Source: Setoptus koraiensis (taxonomy: Eukaryota > Arthropoda). Taken from it: a DNA stretch of 64,000 nt. Location of the stretch: contig CM106586.1 in assembly GCA_048013815.1 (NCBI GenBank), positions 6,138,001-6,202,000 on the forward strand, in the 5' to 3' direction. The first letter of the stretch is position 1. Every line of letters starts with the position of its first letter. The notes under the pieces are model-generated. The model made no database searches, was not told the DNA's origin, and worked only from the letters and a program-made list of their open reading frames with translations. A program made the position numbers and the translations under genes. Positions 10,654 to 22,700 of this stretch are shown here, one piece after another.

Positions 10654-11949
10654 TCATTCTAGGTAGTTCGCAATCACTAATGACGCGTTAGTTCCTCCGA
10701 ACCCAAACGAGTTCTTGAGCAATATACGTCTATCTATTGCCCAATTTTTAGGCGAACCTCGAAGCAAATTATGGGACATTGGATGATCTAGAGGTTCGTC
10801 CAAGTTAGCACATGGAGGTAACTTGGCATGATAACAGGCTAGGATAGCAAATATTGTCTCAACACTTCCTGCAGCTCCTAGGAGATGGCCGAGAGAGCCT
10901 TTGCAACTCGTTACTGTAAGATCCTTTTCATCTTTTGCGCCTAACAAACGAAAGATTGCATCACATTCGATATCGTCGCCTAGAGGCGTAGAAGTGGCGT
11001 GAGCATTGACATGACTAACTAGATTAAAATTATCTAAATTCGCGTTCTTGAGAGCCATGCTCATACTCCTATAAGCACCCGAGCCATCTGGAGATGGAGC
11101 CGTCAAATGATGTGCATCGGCAGATAGGCCGTAACCAAGTATCTCAGCGTATATTTTATCAACTTTCCGATTCAGGGCATGATCCAAATCCTCCAGAACT
11201 ACAAGTCCCGCTCCCTCGCCCATAACAAAACCGCAACGATCTGAATCGAAGGGCCTAGACGCTCTTTGAGGCTCGTCGTGAAATTTATTGCATAGAGCTC
11301 TAATTCTCCCAAAACCAGACATTGTGATACGGTTGATAGAAGCCTCTGTACCACCACATATCATAACAGAAGCATAACCATTTCGTATAAAATTAAACGC
11401 ATCCCCAATTGCATGAGCGCCAGTGCTACAAGCGGTTGATACACTATGGTTAGGACCTGTCAATTTGTATCTGATACTAATATTTCCCGCTGTTATATTG
11501 GTCAGAGTCCGAGTTATGAAATGTGGGTTGATTTTTTTATATCCTTTTTCAGAATCACTCAGAATATTACCGTTGACAAGTACATCTTCCATGTCGATAA
11601 TACCCTGACCTACGGCCACTCCACACTCACTATTGTAGCCGGTTGTATCTAGATTTGCATCAGTAACGGCCTCGTGAGCTGCTATCAGACCAAATAGAGT
11701 TGAGCGAGAGATGTTCTTCTTATTAGAAATCTTGATGTTGTCAGGTTCGTGAGAGAGTATCTCGTCAATTAGTCTTTGATCAACATACGAAGCAACTCTC
11801 GAATCTGACCCATGTACTATATGCTCTTCTTTGATGTTAGTAACAGCGCTCTCGCCGTTCAATATTTTTTCCCAAGATCTAGCGACACCCACCGAAAGAG
11901 GACTCACCATTCCAAGGCCAGTCACGACTACCCTTCTAGTCCCTAACAT
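10654..11949 (-). CDS. OXSM: 3-oxoacyl-[acyl-carrier-protein] synthase, mitochondrial type (KAS II)
   Basis: This single frame encodes 431 residues, the full length of a FabF/KAS II catalytic domain. The thiolase-fold triad is intact: Cys174 in VSTACSTGAHA, His317 in VNAHATSTPLGD and His355 in GSLGHLLGAAG, with Lys350 just before it. The Gly-rich C-terminus NSFGFGGTNAS is also typical. The enzyme condenses malonyl-ACP with the growing acyl chain in mitochondrial type II fatty-acid synthesis, the route that supplies octanoate for lipoate. The N-terminus starts directly at the fold (MLGTRRVVVTGLG) with no visible mitochondrial presequence, so a leader exon joined at TTAG|GGACT near 11940 is possible. 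AATAAA on this strand lies at 10600-10605. The ADO stop codon is only 33 nt upstream. Eukaryotic codon use and location make bacterial contamination unlikely. Confidence 0.95.
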   Translation of the reverse strand: MLGTRRVVVTGLGMVSPLSVGVARSWEKILNGESAVTNIKEEHIVHGSDSRVASYVDQRLIDEILSHEPDNIKISNKKNISRSTLFGLIAAHEAVTDANLDTTGYNSECGVAVGQGIIDMEDVLVNGNILSDSEKGYKKINPHFITRTLTNITAGNISIRYKLTGPNHSVSTACSTGAHAIGDAFNFIRNGYASVMICGGTEASINRITMSGFGRIRALCNKFHDEPQRASRPFDSDRCGFVMGEGAGLVVLEDLDHALNRKVDKIYAEILGYGLSADAHHLTAPSPDGSGAYRSMSMALKNANLDNFNLVSHVNAHATSTPLGDDIECDAIFRLLGAKDEKDLTVTSCKGSLGHLLGAAGSVETIFAILACYHAKLPPCANLDEPLDHPMSHNLLRGSPKNWAIDRRILLKNSFGFGGTNASLVIANYLE

Positions 11950-11982
11950 AACGTTATTGGGTGGTGGTATTAATCAGTTTTG

Positions 11983-12766
11983 TTAGTCTGAATTCTCAGG
12001 ATGAAATTCAAGAGGAATAGTGAAGAAATCAACTGGTGTGTGTATTGGTGAAAGCCAGGCAAGTTCGGTTGAAGGGATACGGAAACTTGATTCTGCAGAA
12101 AGATAGTAATGGCAATGTTCTTCACTGGGATAGGGCGGTGTAAGAATATCGAAGAAGGCACTCTTGGTTTCGGATAGATTAGAGATCTCGTGATAGTTTC
12201 CTTTCTTCGGGTGGAGTGAGCATAGATTTTCGAATTTTTCACCATCCGCGCATACTATTCTTGTTTTTTCCTTGATAGTTAGAATAGAAGATCTTGTTGG
12301 CGCATTGCTTAATGGTTGAGGAACTTTGGTGAGAGCTTCGTAGACGTGGTTATTTGCAACAGAGTATGAATCTATTTTCGTGGTGCCATCCAAAACTTTG
12401 ATTAAACCATGCATGGAGGGATGATCATGTAAAGGTATTCTGGCATTTCTCCCGTTGAGAATAAATACTGAGACTATAAATGTTGGGCTCTGGTGTATCT
12501 CCATAAAACCAATGGTAGATCCATTTTGATAACAATCTAATTGCTGATATGCGTCATCTAGGTTGACATCTTTGGGCGTGAGATTGGCTATTAGGGGCTG
12601 ATAGGGTTATGGATTAGTGTTAGAGAACTGGTGATAGGAAATAATTTCAATGGTGTCAATGGTTGAGTACCTTAAGATTCTCTAATGGGTTGTTACAATC
12701 TAGGGAGCTAGTTTGGCTTAGTAGGCTCTCTGCTTGCTTGATAATTCGCCGCAAGAGGGAACTCAT
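11983..12766 (-). CDS. ADO: 2-aminoethanethiol (cysteamine) dioxygenase
   Basis: Two exons, 12766-12671 (32 codons) and 12597-11983, are joined in phase 0 across a 73-nt intron (AAG|GTACTC donor, CCTATCAG acceptor), giving 236 residues. Exon 1 reads MSSLLRRIIKQAESLLSQ and exon 2 opens with PLIANLTPKDV. The PCO/ADO cupin iron ligands are visible: His89 and His91 in PLHDHPSMHG, and His168 in GNYHEISN, a spacing that matches the human enzyme as I recall it. The C-terminal block FFDILTPPY...CHYY is also conserved. The family uses non-heme Fe(II) and O2 to oxidise cysteamine to hypotaurine and N-terminal cysteines of proteins, acting as an oxygen sensor. The start is divergent from RPL26 (438 nt between ATGs). 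No poly(A) signal precedes the OXSM start, 33 nt downstream. Confidence 0.92.
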
Positions 12767-13204
12767 GGATGTGAGCTGTGTTTCCAATATTGCCTTAGAA
12801 TATAATTATATGACAGATATAACAAATTTTCTGCTGAGAATATTTGCCTGACTTTAGAAGGATTAAATCACGTAATAGGTTGTATCGATGGAAACCTGAC
12901 ACGAAATAATATTTTGCTGTCATTTTCAGACAATAAGAATTTTTTGTTGTTTAAATGTTCGCGCCGAATCCGTCAGATTGGAAAAATTTGGCTACGCCCC
13001 TAGCGTCAAAGTGACGAAACAACATTGCCCATGCTTTGGCTACCCTGTGTGCGGCATTCACTTCCTCTCTTCAGAGCTGGTCCGTCACCAACGTGCACTG
13101 CATCAATATTCAGTATTGTTGTTACAACAATTCGCTCGGCTTATTATTATATATTACTAATTAATTATCCGAATAATATTATTAAAAATAAAAGATACTT
13201 CACC
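12767..13204. promoter_or_regulatory. Divergent intergenic region between ADO and RPL26
   Basis: These 438 nt separate the ADO and RPL26 start codons, which face away from each other, so the region must carry both promoters. The RPL26 side is AT-rich immediately before CACCATGG. No individual core-promoter element can be placed with confidence. Confidence 0.5.
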
Positions 13205-13778
13205 ATGGTTAAGATGAACAAATTCAAGACCTCGGCCAGGAGGAAGATGCGCAAGGCCCATTTCAATGCTCCATCTCACATCAGACGCCGCATCATGTCA
13301 GCTCCACTGTCTAAAGATCTTAGGCTAAAATACAATGTCAGAAGCATGCCCATTAGAAAAGATGACGAGGTTCAGGTAAGTTATCGAGGCCACCCAAGAA
13401 TTCATTCAGCCTAATTTAGAAAACGAGTCCGCGTGAAATCGATTCTCTCGAAAAAAAGGTCTCTCACTAATGAACCTCACTTCATTGTTCCATCTAATTG
13501 AATAGGTTGTTCGTGGTCATTACAAGGGACAGGCTGTCGGTAAGGTAGTTCAAGCCTACCGTAAGAAATATGTGGTGCATATTGAAAGAATCCAACGCGA
13601 AAAAGCCAACGGAGCCACTGTATTTGTAGGAATCCATCCCTCGAATGTTGTCATTGTCAAGCTTAAAATGGACAAAGATAGAAAGGCCATTCTAGAGAGA
13701 AGAGCTGCTGGAAGGCTGGCCGCACAAGGAAAGTCGAAAGGAAAGCACACCGAAGAAACTGTGGCCGAGAAAGTTTAA
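13205..13778 (+). CDS. RPL26: 60S ribosomal protein L26 (uL24)
   Basis: Exons 13205-13375 and 13506-13778 are joined in phase 0 (CAG|GTAAGT donor, AATAG acceptor, 130-nt intron), giving 147 residues. The start ATG sits in CACCATGG and gives [14 protein letters not shown]. The protein matches eukaryotic L26 throughout: [35 protein letters not shown], then [20 protein letters not shown] (the KOW motif), [11 protein letters not shown] and [10 protein letters not shown], with a basic C-terminal tail. It is a structural protein of the large subunit near the peptide exit tunnel. AATAAA at 13783-13788 follows the stop by 4 nt, so the 3'UTR is very short. The length agrees with the family (about 145 residues). 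Confidence 0.98.
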
Positions 13779-14452
13779 TTTAAATAAACAATGTAGTGCT
13801 CTGTTTACAAATTCAAAAACTTGAAATTTTCACGACGAGACAATCTGTTATTCGTTGTTGGTATTGATTATGATGATGATTCAAGCGGCAGATAATCCTC
13901 ATTATGGGCTGGTTTGTTGGTTTCCTTAGGAAGCAATCGGTCGAATAAGATTGGATAGCTAGTTAGATTGAGAACGGCTGAGGTGCGAAAAAGAGGCGCC
14001 TGATTTGAAAAATAGTGAATATCATGCTCGATATTCATGAATGTCAGAACAATCAGGCCGATTTCACATTTTTTTTTTCACAAGACGCTATCTCAAAACA
14101 TTCGGATTTGGTCAGAACATTTGCCCTACAGCCGTTTTCACTATCTGTATATACTAGCTCTTTTCTCCGGGAAGTTTTGATGATTTATATTATTTTTCAT
14201 AAGCTTGATGATGTCAATTTATAAATAATGATGTCGAAGCGACGATGTACATATCATTTGCCTTTTTGACGGGTGTCGTTGTCGAGTCTAGTTGGTGACT
14301 CGTAACAAGTCAACAGTGAAAGTAAGCATAAATAGCAAGAAAGTAATGTGTGTGTTCCAATGTGTTCTTATAAATGACGTTACGGTTAGCTGCTCGCTTC
14401 GGCTTGACAAGGGAAAGATTTTATGAATAAAGTGGCCAAATTCATTCATTCA
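13779..14452. other. Non-coding region between RPL26 and calbindin 3' ends
   Basis: The two genes converge here. The region should contain the calbindin 3'UTR on the minus strand. It is AT-rich, with no plausible coding frame (the longest, near 14015, has no family resemblance). Confidence 0.6.
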
Positions 14453-17400
14453 TTATTTGTTTGCTTCCGCTGCCTGCTCCTGATTTGCATGCCTAGCTAG
14501 AGCCAATAGAACCATAGTGAGCTCTTTCTTGTTTATTTTGCCATCCTTATTGAAATCGCAACCTCTTAAAATGGCATCTTGAAATTCGTTCAAATCATGA
14601 GCGTCATAATCCTTTTTAACCAACTCCAATAGATCCTTTAGGAAGCCCTTGAGTTCTTCATTTTCAATGGTGCCATTTTGATCCTAGTTGTTATTATGAT
14701 TACGTAATGGGGCGCACAATGATAAATGACAACGAGACGCACAAACAAATGAGAACCATTAACAATTGAGATTAACTTGATATTCTCCATATGAATGAAG
14801 ATTTTTATAGTTATATGGTCACAGTTATATAAAAATCATATGAAGTGATACGAAGTGGTAACTGTTGAAGAAGTGTTGGCGATGTTGTTCTTACCCTGTC
14901 ATAGAGCATAAATACGCGCTCTATGTCGTCTTTGGTGACTTTTGAGGCGCCCTGACAGATGATAATTATATAAGTAGAGATTAGATGTCAATTTAGTTAA
15001 GCCTATACAAGTGACAATAAATTAGACATGGCTGCTCGGTTGGCTGCAACTTGCAAAATTTTACCTTAAAAGCGCTTCGATTTAGGAAGTTCTCCTTCAC
15101 TGGCAATAATCGCGCCATTTCGCTCAATTGTAATTTGCCATCTCTATTTGAATCAAATATCTGCAAGATGGTATCTGTGTATTCGATGATTTTATCCTCG
15201 CTGACTGGACCACCGCGCGATTCGCGCAATAAATCGTTTAAAAAGCTCTAAAAGAAAGTAGTAGTAGTAGTAGATTGTTTTGTTAGTGTAATGTGTTTAT
15301 TGGATTAGCTAAATGGTGTTATGGCGTAACGGTTTAATGGTGCAAAGATGGGTAAGATAGTGAGAAAGTTGATAAATTCTTGAGAACGATGATGGCATAC
15401 CTTTAGCTCGTCAGCCTCTATATAGCCGCTGCTATCGCGATCGTAGTTGGTCCATATCTAGCAACGAGCAGATGTAACAGTTTATGGGTGCATGTATGTT
15501 GAATAATAATAATAACAATAATAATAATGGCAATAGGTAAGAGGTGAAAGAAGAGCAAGAGCACATTAGCTAAATGACCAGATGAGACCTGAGGAGATGG
15601 CTATCATATCTCTTTTGCAGTGCGAAAAGTTGCGCGCTCGGCTCTGTCCGGTCCACTTAGTCAGGTTGCTGCTAACTAAGCCCACAGTAAAGCCGCGGAT
15701 AATCAAATGGGGCCGCCAACTGGTCGAATGGGCCAGCTTGAAATAAAATAACGACATTAGCATAATGAGTCGATATACTCTCAACAATTGGGTGCAGCTC
15801 GGAGCGAGAAACAATTACACTTATTGGTGCCGAGAGATGCCCGCTTAAGTGGCCCCAATCAGGGACAGCCGGTTGGTTCCAGTTGGTTCCAGTTGGTTCC
15901 AGTTGGTTCCAGTTGGTTCCAGTCTGTTCCAGTTGGTCTCAATTGGTGCGAGTGATGGTCCAGGATGGCGCAATTGAAGCATAATTGTACAGGTGAACTT
16001 TGAGTACTCTCACTAGCGTGAGCCAGTCGCGCCGGCCTCAAGTAGCGCCAATCGAATTGATGATTGGCAATCAAGGTGAACCAAGTGGCACGGGTTGTGT
16101 ATGGTTGTTGTCTCCCCCAACTAAGAATCAATTGCGCAAATCAAGAGTCTGTCGTAACATGTGTGCAATGTCTGCAGCAATTGGTGTCTTCGTTATCGTC
16201 TCGTCTAGATAGATGGCTGCCGAGTCGTACGCTTGAGAGCGGGCCCGGCTGGCCGGACATAACAAACACGAGCAAGCAAGCACGAGTACTCTCGAGATAA
16301 CCGTAGACAGTAAATAAAAGTATGAAATTGATATACGCCCGGGCGACTTGTGGGGCCCAAATGAAGCCGTTGGAACAAAAGCTGTTGTGCGAACAGTTCA
16401 GTTGAGGTACCTGGCGGGCACTGGCAATTTGCGCGGCTGACTTACCTTCATAAATTCCACACTATTGTCGTGCCAGTGTTGCCAGTGGCAATGGTCGCAG
16501 GTTGTATTGTGTAGGCAGCCAAGCAGCCAGGTAAGTGGCAGGTGATTTGGCGTTATCATTGCGGTCATTGGTTGGCGACGATGGTACGATGATACGATTT
16601 GATGAGACGACATTAGTTGGCCAGCGGTTGCATAAATTATCCACGTGGTCCCATTTGATGCCCATTTGGAGGTCGCGCCAGGTCGCCAGCCATGACAACC
16701 AAGCGAACCATTTTGTTGGTATTGTTTTAGTGGCATTTGGCCCATTTGGTGTTGGCAGTTTGGGTCGGCCAATATCGTCGTCGGCGGGGCGCACATAGGG
16801 GCCGTAAAGGTAGTAAAGGTTGGTAGTAAAGTTGGCATGGACAGGCGAGAGAATGGATTATGATGAGCCCCTAGAATAGATTTGCTTGGTTTGTTGTTTC
16901 TTTTCTCTTTTTGCTGGCACTGGCGACCGTCATCGGCGCCGTCAGGGCACCAGCGCCACTAGGTAGACTCAAGCCAGTTGCAGCAACCGGATGGAGCGGG
17001 CCAGAATTGAATGAGCGCAGCCAGTAACCTACGAAACGTGGCGAGAATATTGAGCGCCATATTAAATGGCACACAACTGCGTGTCCATGGTTGTGTCCAT
17101 GGACAACAACCTTAGACAGCCTTAGACAGGGCCGGCCAGAGACAGTAGTTAGTGGCACGGTTCGGTCCAGTGAGAAGGGAGCCAAACATGGGCCCCAACT
17201 GGACAACGTCTCTATGCGCCAGTGTCTTCAATATCCGCTGGCCAGTGTCGCGCACAATGCAAGCAGTTTGACTTGCTAAAACGGTCTCACTGTGCGCCCG
17301 CTCTCACTGGCACAGTTGACGACAAAAGTCAAACCGGAAATGGTCGTCAATTGCGCTGCAGTCGCGACACAATGCTAGAGGCTAGCATTGTGTCGCGACA

Positions 17401-19755
17401 GTTGAATAATGTGAGACAAATAGAAATACATTTTTGCCAGCGCCATTGCAAAGAGCTGTGCGATCTCGTCACCAGGTGTCACTATCATTTAATCATCATT
17501 TTAGCCTGTCTATCTTGTTTTATCTTGTCCTGTAGCTCATATTACGCCAGTGATATATGTTATGTTGGTTGTTGACATAAAGTGACTCGCTTGTTGTTGT
17601 ATTATTACTGTCATTGGTGTTTTTTCGCCGTGAATAACTCTATTCGCAAATTGCGACACACACGCACACACCAGGTAAACTACCTGTACTGTAAGTACTG
17701 ACAACCATGGCGCGCTGATGATTTAACTGTCACTATTATGCATGCGCAACATGGATGCGACAGCGGCGCACAGGTAGCCAGAATAACATGGCCAGTGACA
17801 GTAGCGACAACAGCGACACAAAGGGGGATAAAAACAACAATTTGTTCACGAATGCGCCAAACTTAACTCTCGGCCCGCTCGCCCACAACGGACCCTTTAC
17901 CTGTGCCAAGTTTCGCCTGTCGGTCTCATCAATATGTACGGGTAGGTCGGGCCGGCAAGTGCCAGTTTTCACTTAATTCGACCAGACTACTGCTGCTGTT
18001 GATAAAATTGAGCTTGTCCGACACACACGCACACACTCTCTGAGAGCAATAGGAAGTTACTTGACTGCACTGGACATGCTACACTTACCTTGACTCAAGT
18101 GGATTGTCGAAGCGGAAGAGAAGTAAAAAACTCTCCTCTAGAGGAAGTAGTTGTGCCAGCTGAGTGTTGTTGTTGTTGGTTGGTATTTTGGTCGGTGGCG
18201 GGGTTTAGTTTGCAATCGCAGCAGGACGCGTAGTGGCCATGTACCGGCAACCAAGGGCAACCAGTTGGGGAATTAATAATGATTTTTTGACACACAAACG
18301 TTGTTTGCACACAACAGTTGTTGGCGTTGTTGTTGAAGGTGACCTCCCACCAGGGGGCCGGCGAATCAATGGAAATCGGGCGGTTAGCATCGTTTCAGGC
18401 GGTTTGCATCGTTTCGGGCGGTTTGCATCGTTTTTAAGGCGCCGGTTTCAAATGGGGTTCCGTTGAAATAGATGTAATGGCGAGAAGGAGAGAAAGAGGG
18501 CACAAGATTAGCGAGCGTGTTTGTGTCACATTGTTACAATAGTGCTCATACTTACAACTAATGTCTGTCAGTTTACTACGTTATGGCCTGCTCACGGCAC
18601 CGCCAGACAACAACAATTGGACCCCCGATTATAACGCCTGAACAGCGCCCACCAGCCGTCTAGCCGGCGGTCGTTGCGGCGTCTAGTCAGCGGTCGTTGG
18701 CTCAACGTAATCGCCGTTGCGATCGCGTTGCGCCTCATTTTGCAGCCGTTGTGTTACGTAATGCGCGTATCATCGCGAGTTGCCAATTGGGGGGGGGCCC
18801 TTACGTAACAATGACGGTTTTTCACCAGCGGCAACAATGTGACACATTCCCTGACAGCAGGCAGTTTATTTTTCGATTTGGCCTGACCTCCGGCGGGCCC
18901 GCCGTTGGGCTTGCGAGGCAGCCTCGGCATCATCAGCCGTTAGCACAGTGTCTGCTGCTGGCTTGTGTTTCATTTCTGTACGTTCCGTTACGTAACAGCC
19001 AGCCAGCCAGTCAGCCGGTAATGCGACAGCCAGCCAGTTATGCAACGTCCAGCCAGCCGGTTACGCAACGGCTGTCAGTTGGTGCAATTCGATGAAGGCA
19101 CAGCCAGTGATGAATGACAGACACGCGGGCTGGCTGGCTGGCCGACAAACACGCGGCGTGTGCGTGATTTTAATAGATAATGATGATTTAATAGAGAGAG
19201 AGAGAGACGCTTTTTTATAACGCTCGCTGCAACTCGACACGCCGTTGGCTGGCCAGCCTCTCACAGCTTGTGAGTCACGAGTGCCAATGGTGCAGTGTCA
19301 CCTTTGCACAATTGAGCCCGTAAGCAGATTGAGCCAGTCAGCTGTTGTGTTGTGCATTGCATAATGTATTGTCAGTGCACTTGTCAGTGTGAGTTACTGA
19401 CACATTTTATTTTATTTCATTTTATTTTATGCTGGCCAGTGTAAAATGTGCCCGTGATTGCATTAGGGCGCCCCCAACGAGCACACATAACTTATGTAAC
19501 GCGTGCAACACGGGCGACGTGCAACATGGGCGACGTGCACGAGCGACGAGCGGCCCCAAACGGCCACACTCTGCAAACAGACGCTCGAAAGACACCCAAC
19601 TGACACTGGCCAGACGCTCAAGATATAAACAGAGATATAAACAGAGCCATAAACAGGGCGCGCAAATGGTGTTGAGTGAGCGACTGGACAGTGTTGTGTC
19701 ATCAATCAAATAATCAGCGGCTTATTATGTGGCCGCTATGCAGTTATTATGCAAC

Positions 19756-19798
<43 letters not shown>

Positions 19799-22700
19799 GG
19801 TATGCACTAGTAACGGTATTTTAGCATAACGGCAGCAGCAGCAGCATGTTTTGCGTCACAACAACAACAGTAGTCTGACAGTGGCACTGCATTACTACTG
19901 TCACTTTGTGCCGCCTCTAAGCTGCCGGCCAGCGGCCAGTTCGTGGCAAGCTCGTGCTGGTGGCCGGCCTGCCTGCCTGGCGTGTGCGTTTGACAAGATA
20001 ATCGAGTGATGCCATGTTGTTACATAACCATATATGCAACTGTAACATGCCGTGCTATGCAGCGCTGGCCAGTGAGGCCCGGTGAGCAGTGATAACATTT
20101 GCAACTTTCGACAGCAGCGCCTCTCCACGTAATAGCGGCAATCTCAGTTTTATTGTGCCAGTTGTAACACTGTCAGGCTACTGGCTGGCAGCGAGATGAT
20201 TGATGTGATCACTTGCCGTTATCATTATTATTATTGTTCAGCCAATACTGCACACACCATACATATATATATGTAAACTATTACAGCAGCCAGCACAACT
20301 AGACCTGGCTATACTGCTGGCTATAATACTAGATGCCGGCAACACTCGAGCAATATGAATATTTTCACGGCCATCTTGTGTGTCGTCCCGCAGCAACGGA
20401 GCACCCAGCGACAGAATGCCCGGCGACGGAATACCCGGCGACGGAATGCCCGGCGACGGAATACCCGGCGACAGAATACCCGGCGACGGAATATCCAGTG
20501 CGCGATTCATATTTCGTTTCATATTTGCGCGTGTAGTGGTCGCATTTGTGTCAAGTCGTCATATTTGCGTGCAATCGCAGTTGTGCCCAGTGATGTCGTA
20601 TCAGTGATGTCGTATTCGTGTGCCGAAATGAGAATATTGCGCAATACTCACCTCGCGGATGTCGATCTTTCCGTCGGAGTTTTCGTCGTAAGCCTCGAGG
20701 AATGTTGATTTGAGCTCAGACAGCACCGTGTCGGATATGGCCTGCAGAGGGGCGCGTGCGGAAGGGGGCGCAACGGGCGGCGGGCCGCAGCGGGTGCGAT
20801 GGGCGGCCGGACCGGCGGCAAGTGTGAATAGTGTGATTGTGGCAGTTGTGAATTGAGCGTTTTATTCGGGACGGGTGTGATGAGTAATTGTTGTGATTCG
20901 ATTAGTTTGTTTGCCTGCAGGCACAAAATGGCGCCCGCCGCCAATGTCGAAACGCGGCGCCGTCGGTGCCACGCACAGTGAACGTGGCCGCTGTGAACGG
21001 GTCGGCCGGGAGCCCAAGCGAGCAGCCAATGGCACGGACAAAGGGGGCCAATTCTCGCGAGTATTGGCCGCGTTTGTGCCGGGCATTTATCCCAAAACCA
21101 CACTTTGGCTATCGCTGTGGCTCGCATTCTCGGTTGCCGACTGCCGACTGTCGACTGTCGAGCGAGAACGAGTCGACCGGCGAGCGATGATTCAATCAAC
21201 GCTGCAGCTGCTGCTCGCTGGACCCTCTGGCCCACATTTCTGGCCAGCACATCGGGGCCTTATTGGGGCCTCATTTTGGCGCCGAAATGGCGTCGAAATG
21301 GCGCCGAAATGGCCGGGCGTGGGCGACATTGGCAAGCGGGCAGGCGGGCAGGCGGGCTGGTGGCGATATTGATATTTTGGCGCAAAATAATACTTACGTC
21401 GGCTCCGATCTCCGTGGCGCTGACAGAGGCGACAAATTCGCGCAAAAAGTGATCCAGCTCGGTGTCCTCGATGTATCCGTTGCCTGCAGTATGCAATACA
21501 CAAATAGAGAAAATGAGTTAGCCTAGGTACATTACGAGTTGCCAGCGAGCGAGCGTCGCCGAACGCAAATAAATAATTTATGGATGGAGTGCGTCTGTTC
21601 CAGTTGCATTTCTCGGCCCGACATAATATCGGCGATATAATATCGGCGATATTGTATCGGCGCGGCCCGCGACTCGCATTCGAGCAAAGTGTTCCTATTA
21701 GAGTGCCGGCTCGCCGTGTCGGGCAAGCGTCCCAAGACACGCGGGCCGGTTCGATGGGGCCCGCACGGGATGCGAGCGCGCGCGACGCGGGCGAGTCACT
21801 TTAAACATTGTCTGTTATTATTGGCCAGACACACTGACAGTGAGCTATTGGCTTATATCGGGCGCATAAACAGTGTAGGCAGCGTATAAACAGGCGGCAT
21901 TCGATCATGGCGTCATCGTGGCATCGTGGTGGCCAGCCAACAGTGATCAACGTGCCAGCAGCTTGCGCAAGCCGCGACGGCGCTCGGCCGGGACCTAGCG
22001 CCGTTCGCGACTCCGCGACTTTGCGACACCCGGCCGCAAACTCGAAATGACTGGCGCCTTGCAGCGTTCGCCGTTCGAGAGCTAACCAAGTGCCAATTGG
22101 CTGCCAAATAGTGTTTGTAACAGTTGACATTGGCGAGTAGATAAATAAACAACAACTGTCTCGGATAGTTGTGTACAGTTTCGGGATTGTCGAAACTGTA
22201 CACAACTATCCGCGTCGATGGCGAACACAAGCGGCCCGAAAATCGCCAATTTCGAGCTTGCCACTTTTTCACACACACACACACACGCCACACTGACTCT
22301 GATAACTATTTAATGAAAGCAGCCTCAAAACACCATATCCAGTCGGCCAGTGCCAGAGTTGCGAGCGCCGGCCAATATCTGGCGACGTGTGGGCCCGCTC
22401 CCATGCCGCGCCGATCATTGTTAGATATGACGCAGTAATGGTAGTATAATTTATAAGCCATAAGTTATGGCTCGCGCCCAGTTATGACTTATAACGACTC
22501 CGAATTGGCGCTGGCTGCCGCATCGCACCTACGTTTTCCGGTTTTCTGACCGCCGGGCTCCTCAGACAGCTAGTTAACGCGCATTGAGCCGCTAACGGGC
22601 CGCTAATGGGCCAAATGTGGGCCAACCTGGGCGCGCACCACACAACTAGACGGCGCCCGGCCAGAACTTGCCAGAGTGCCCAAAGAAATCTAGAGATTAT

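Larger units (their letters stand above)
18160..20651 (-). other. Cbp53E: Intron 3 of calbindin-32
   Basis: 2.5 kb, phase 0, GAG|GTGAGT to ACTCAG. It contains (GTT)n at 19756-19800, a 15-bp tandem repeat at about 20409-20496 and CCAGCCAG-type repeats near 19000. No coding exon is seen. Confidence 0.85.

Noticed and set aside
20238-20708. Proline/glycine/isoleucine repeat proteins on both strands
   Set aside because: They come from the 15-bp minisatellite inside a calbindin intron.
22162-22212. Calling the 22-bp hairpin a microRNA gene
   Set aside because: The stem is perfectly paired and the total length is about 51 nt, shorter than normal animal precursors. No known microRNA seed is recognised.
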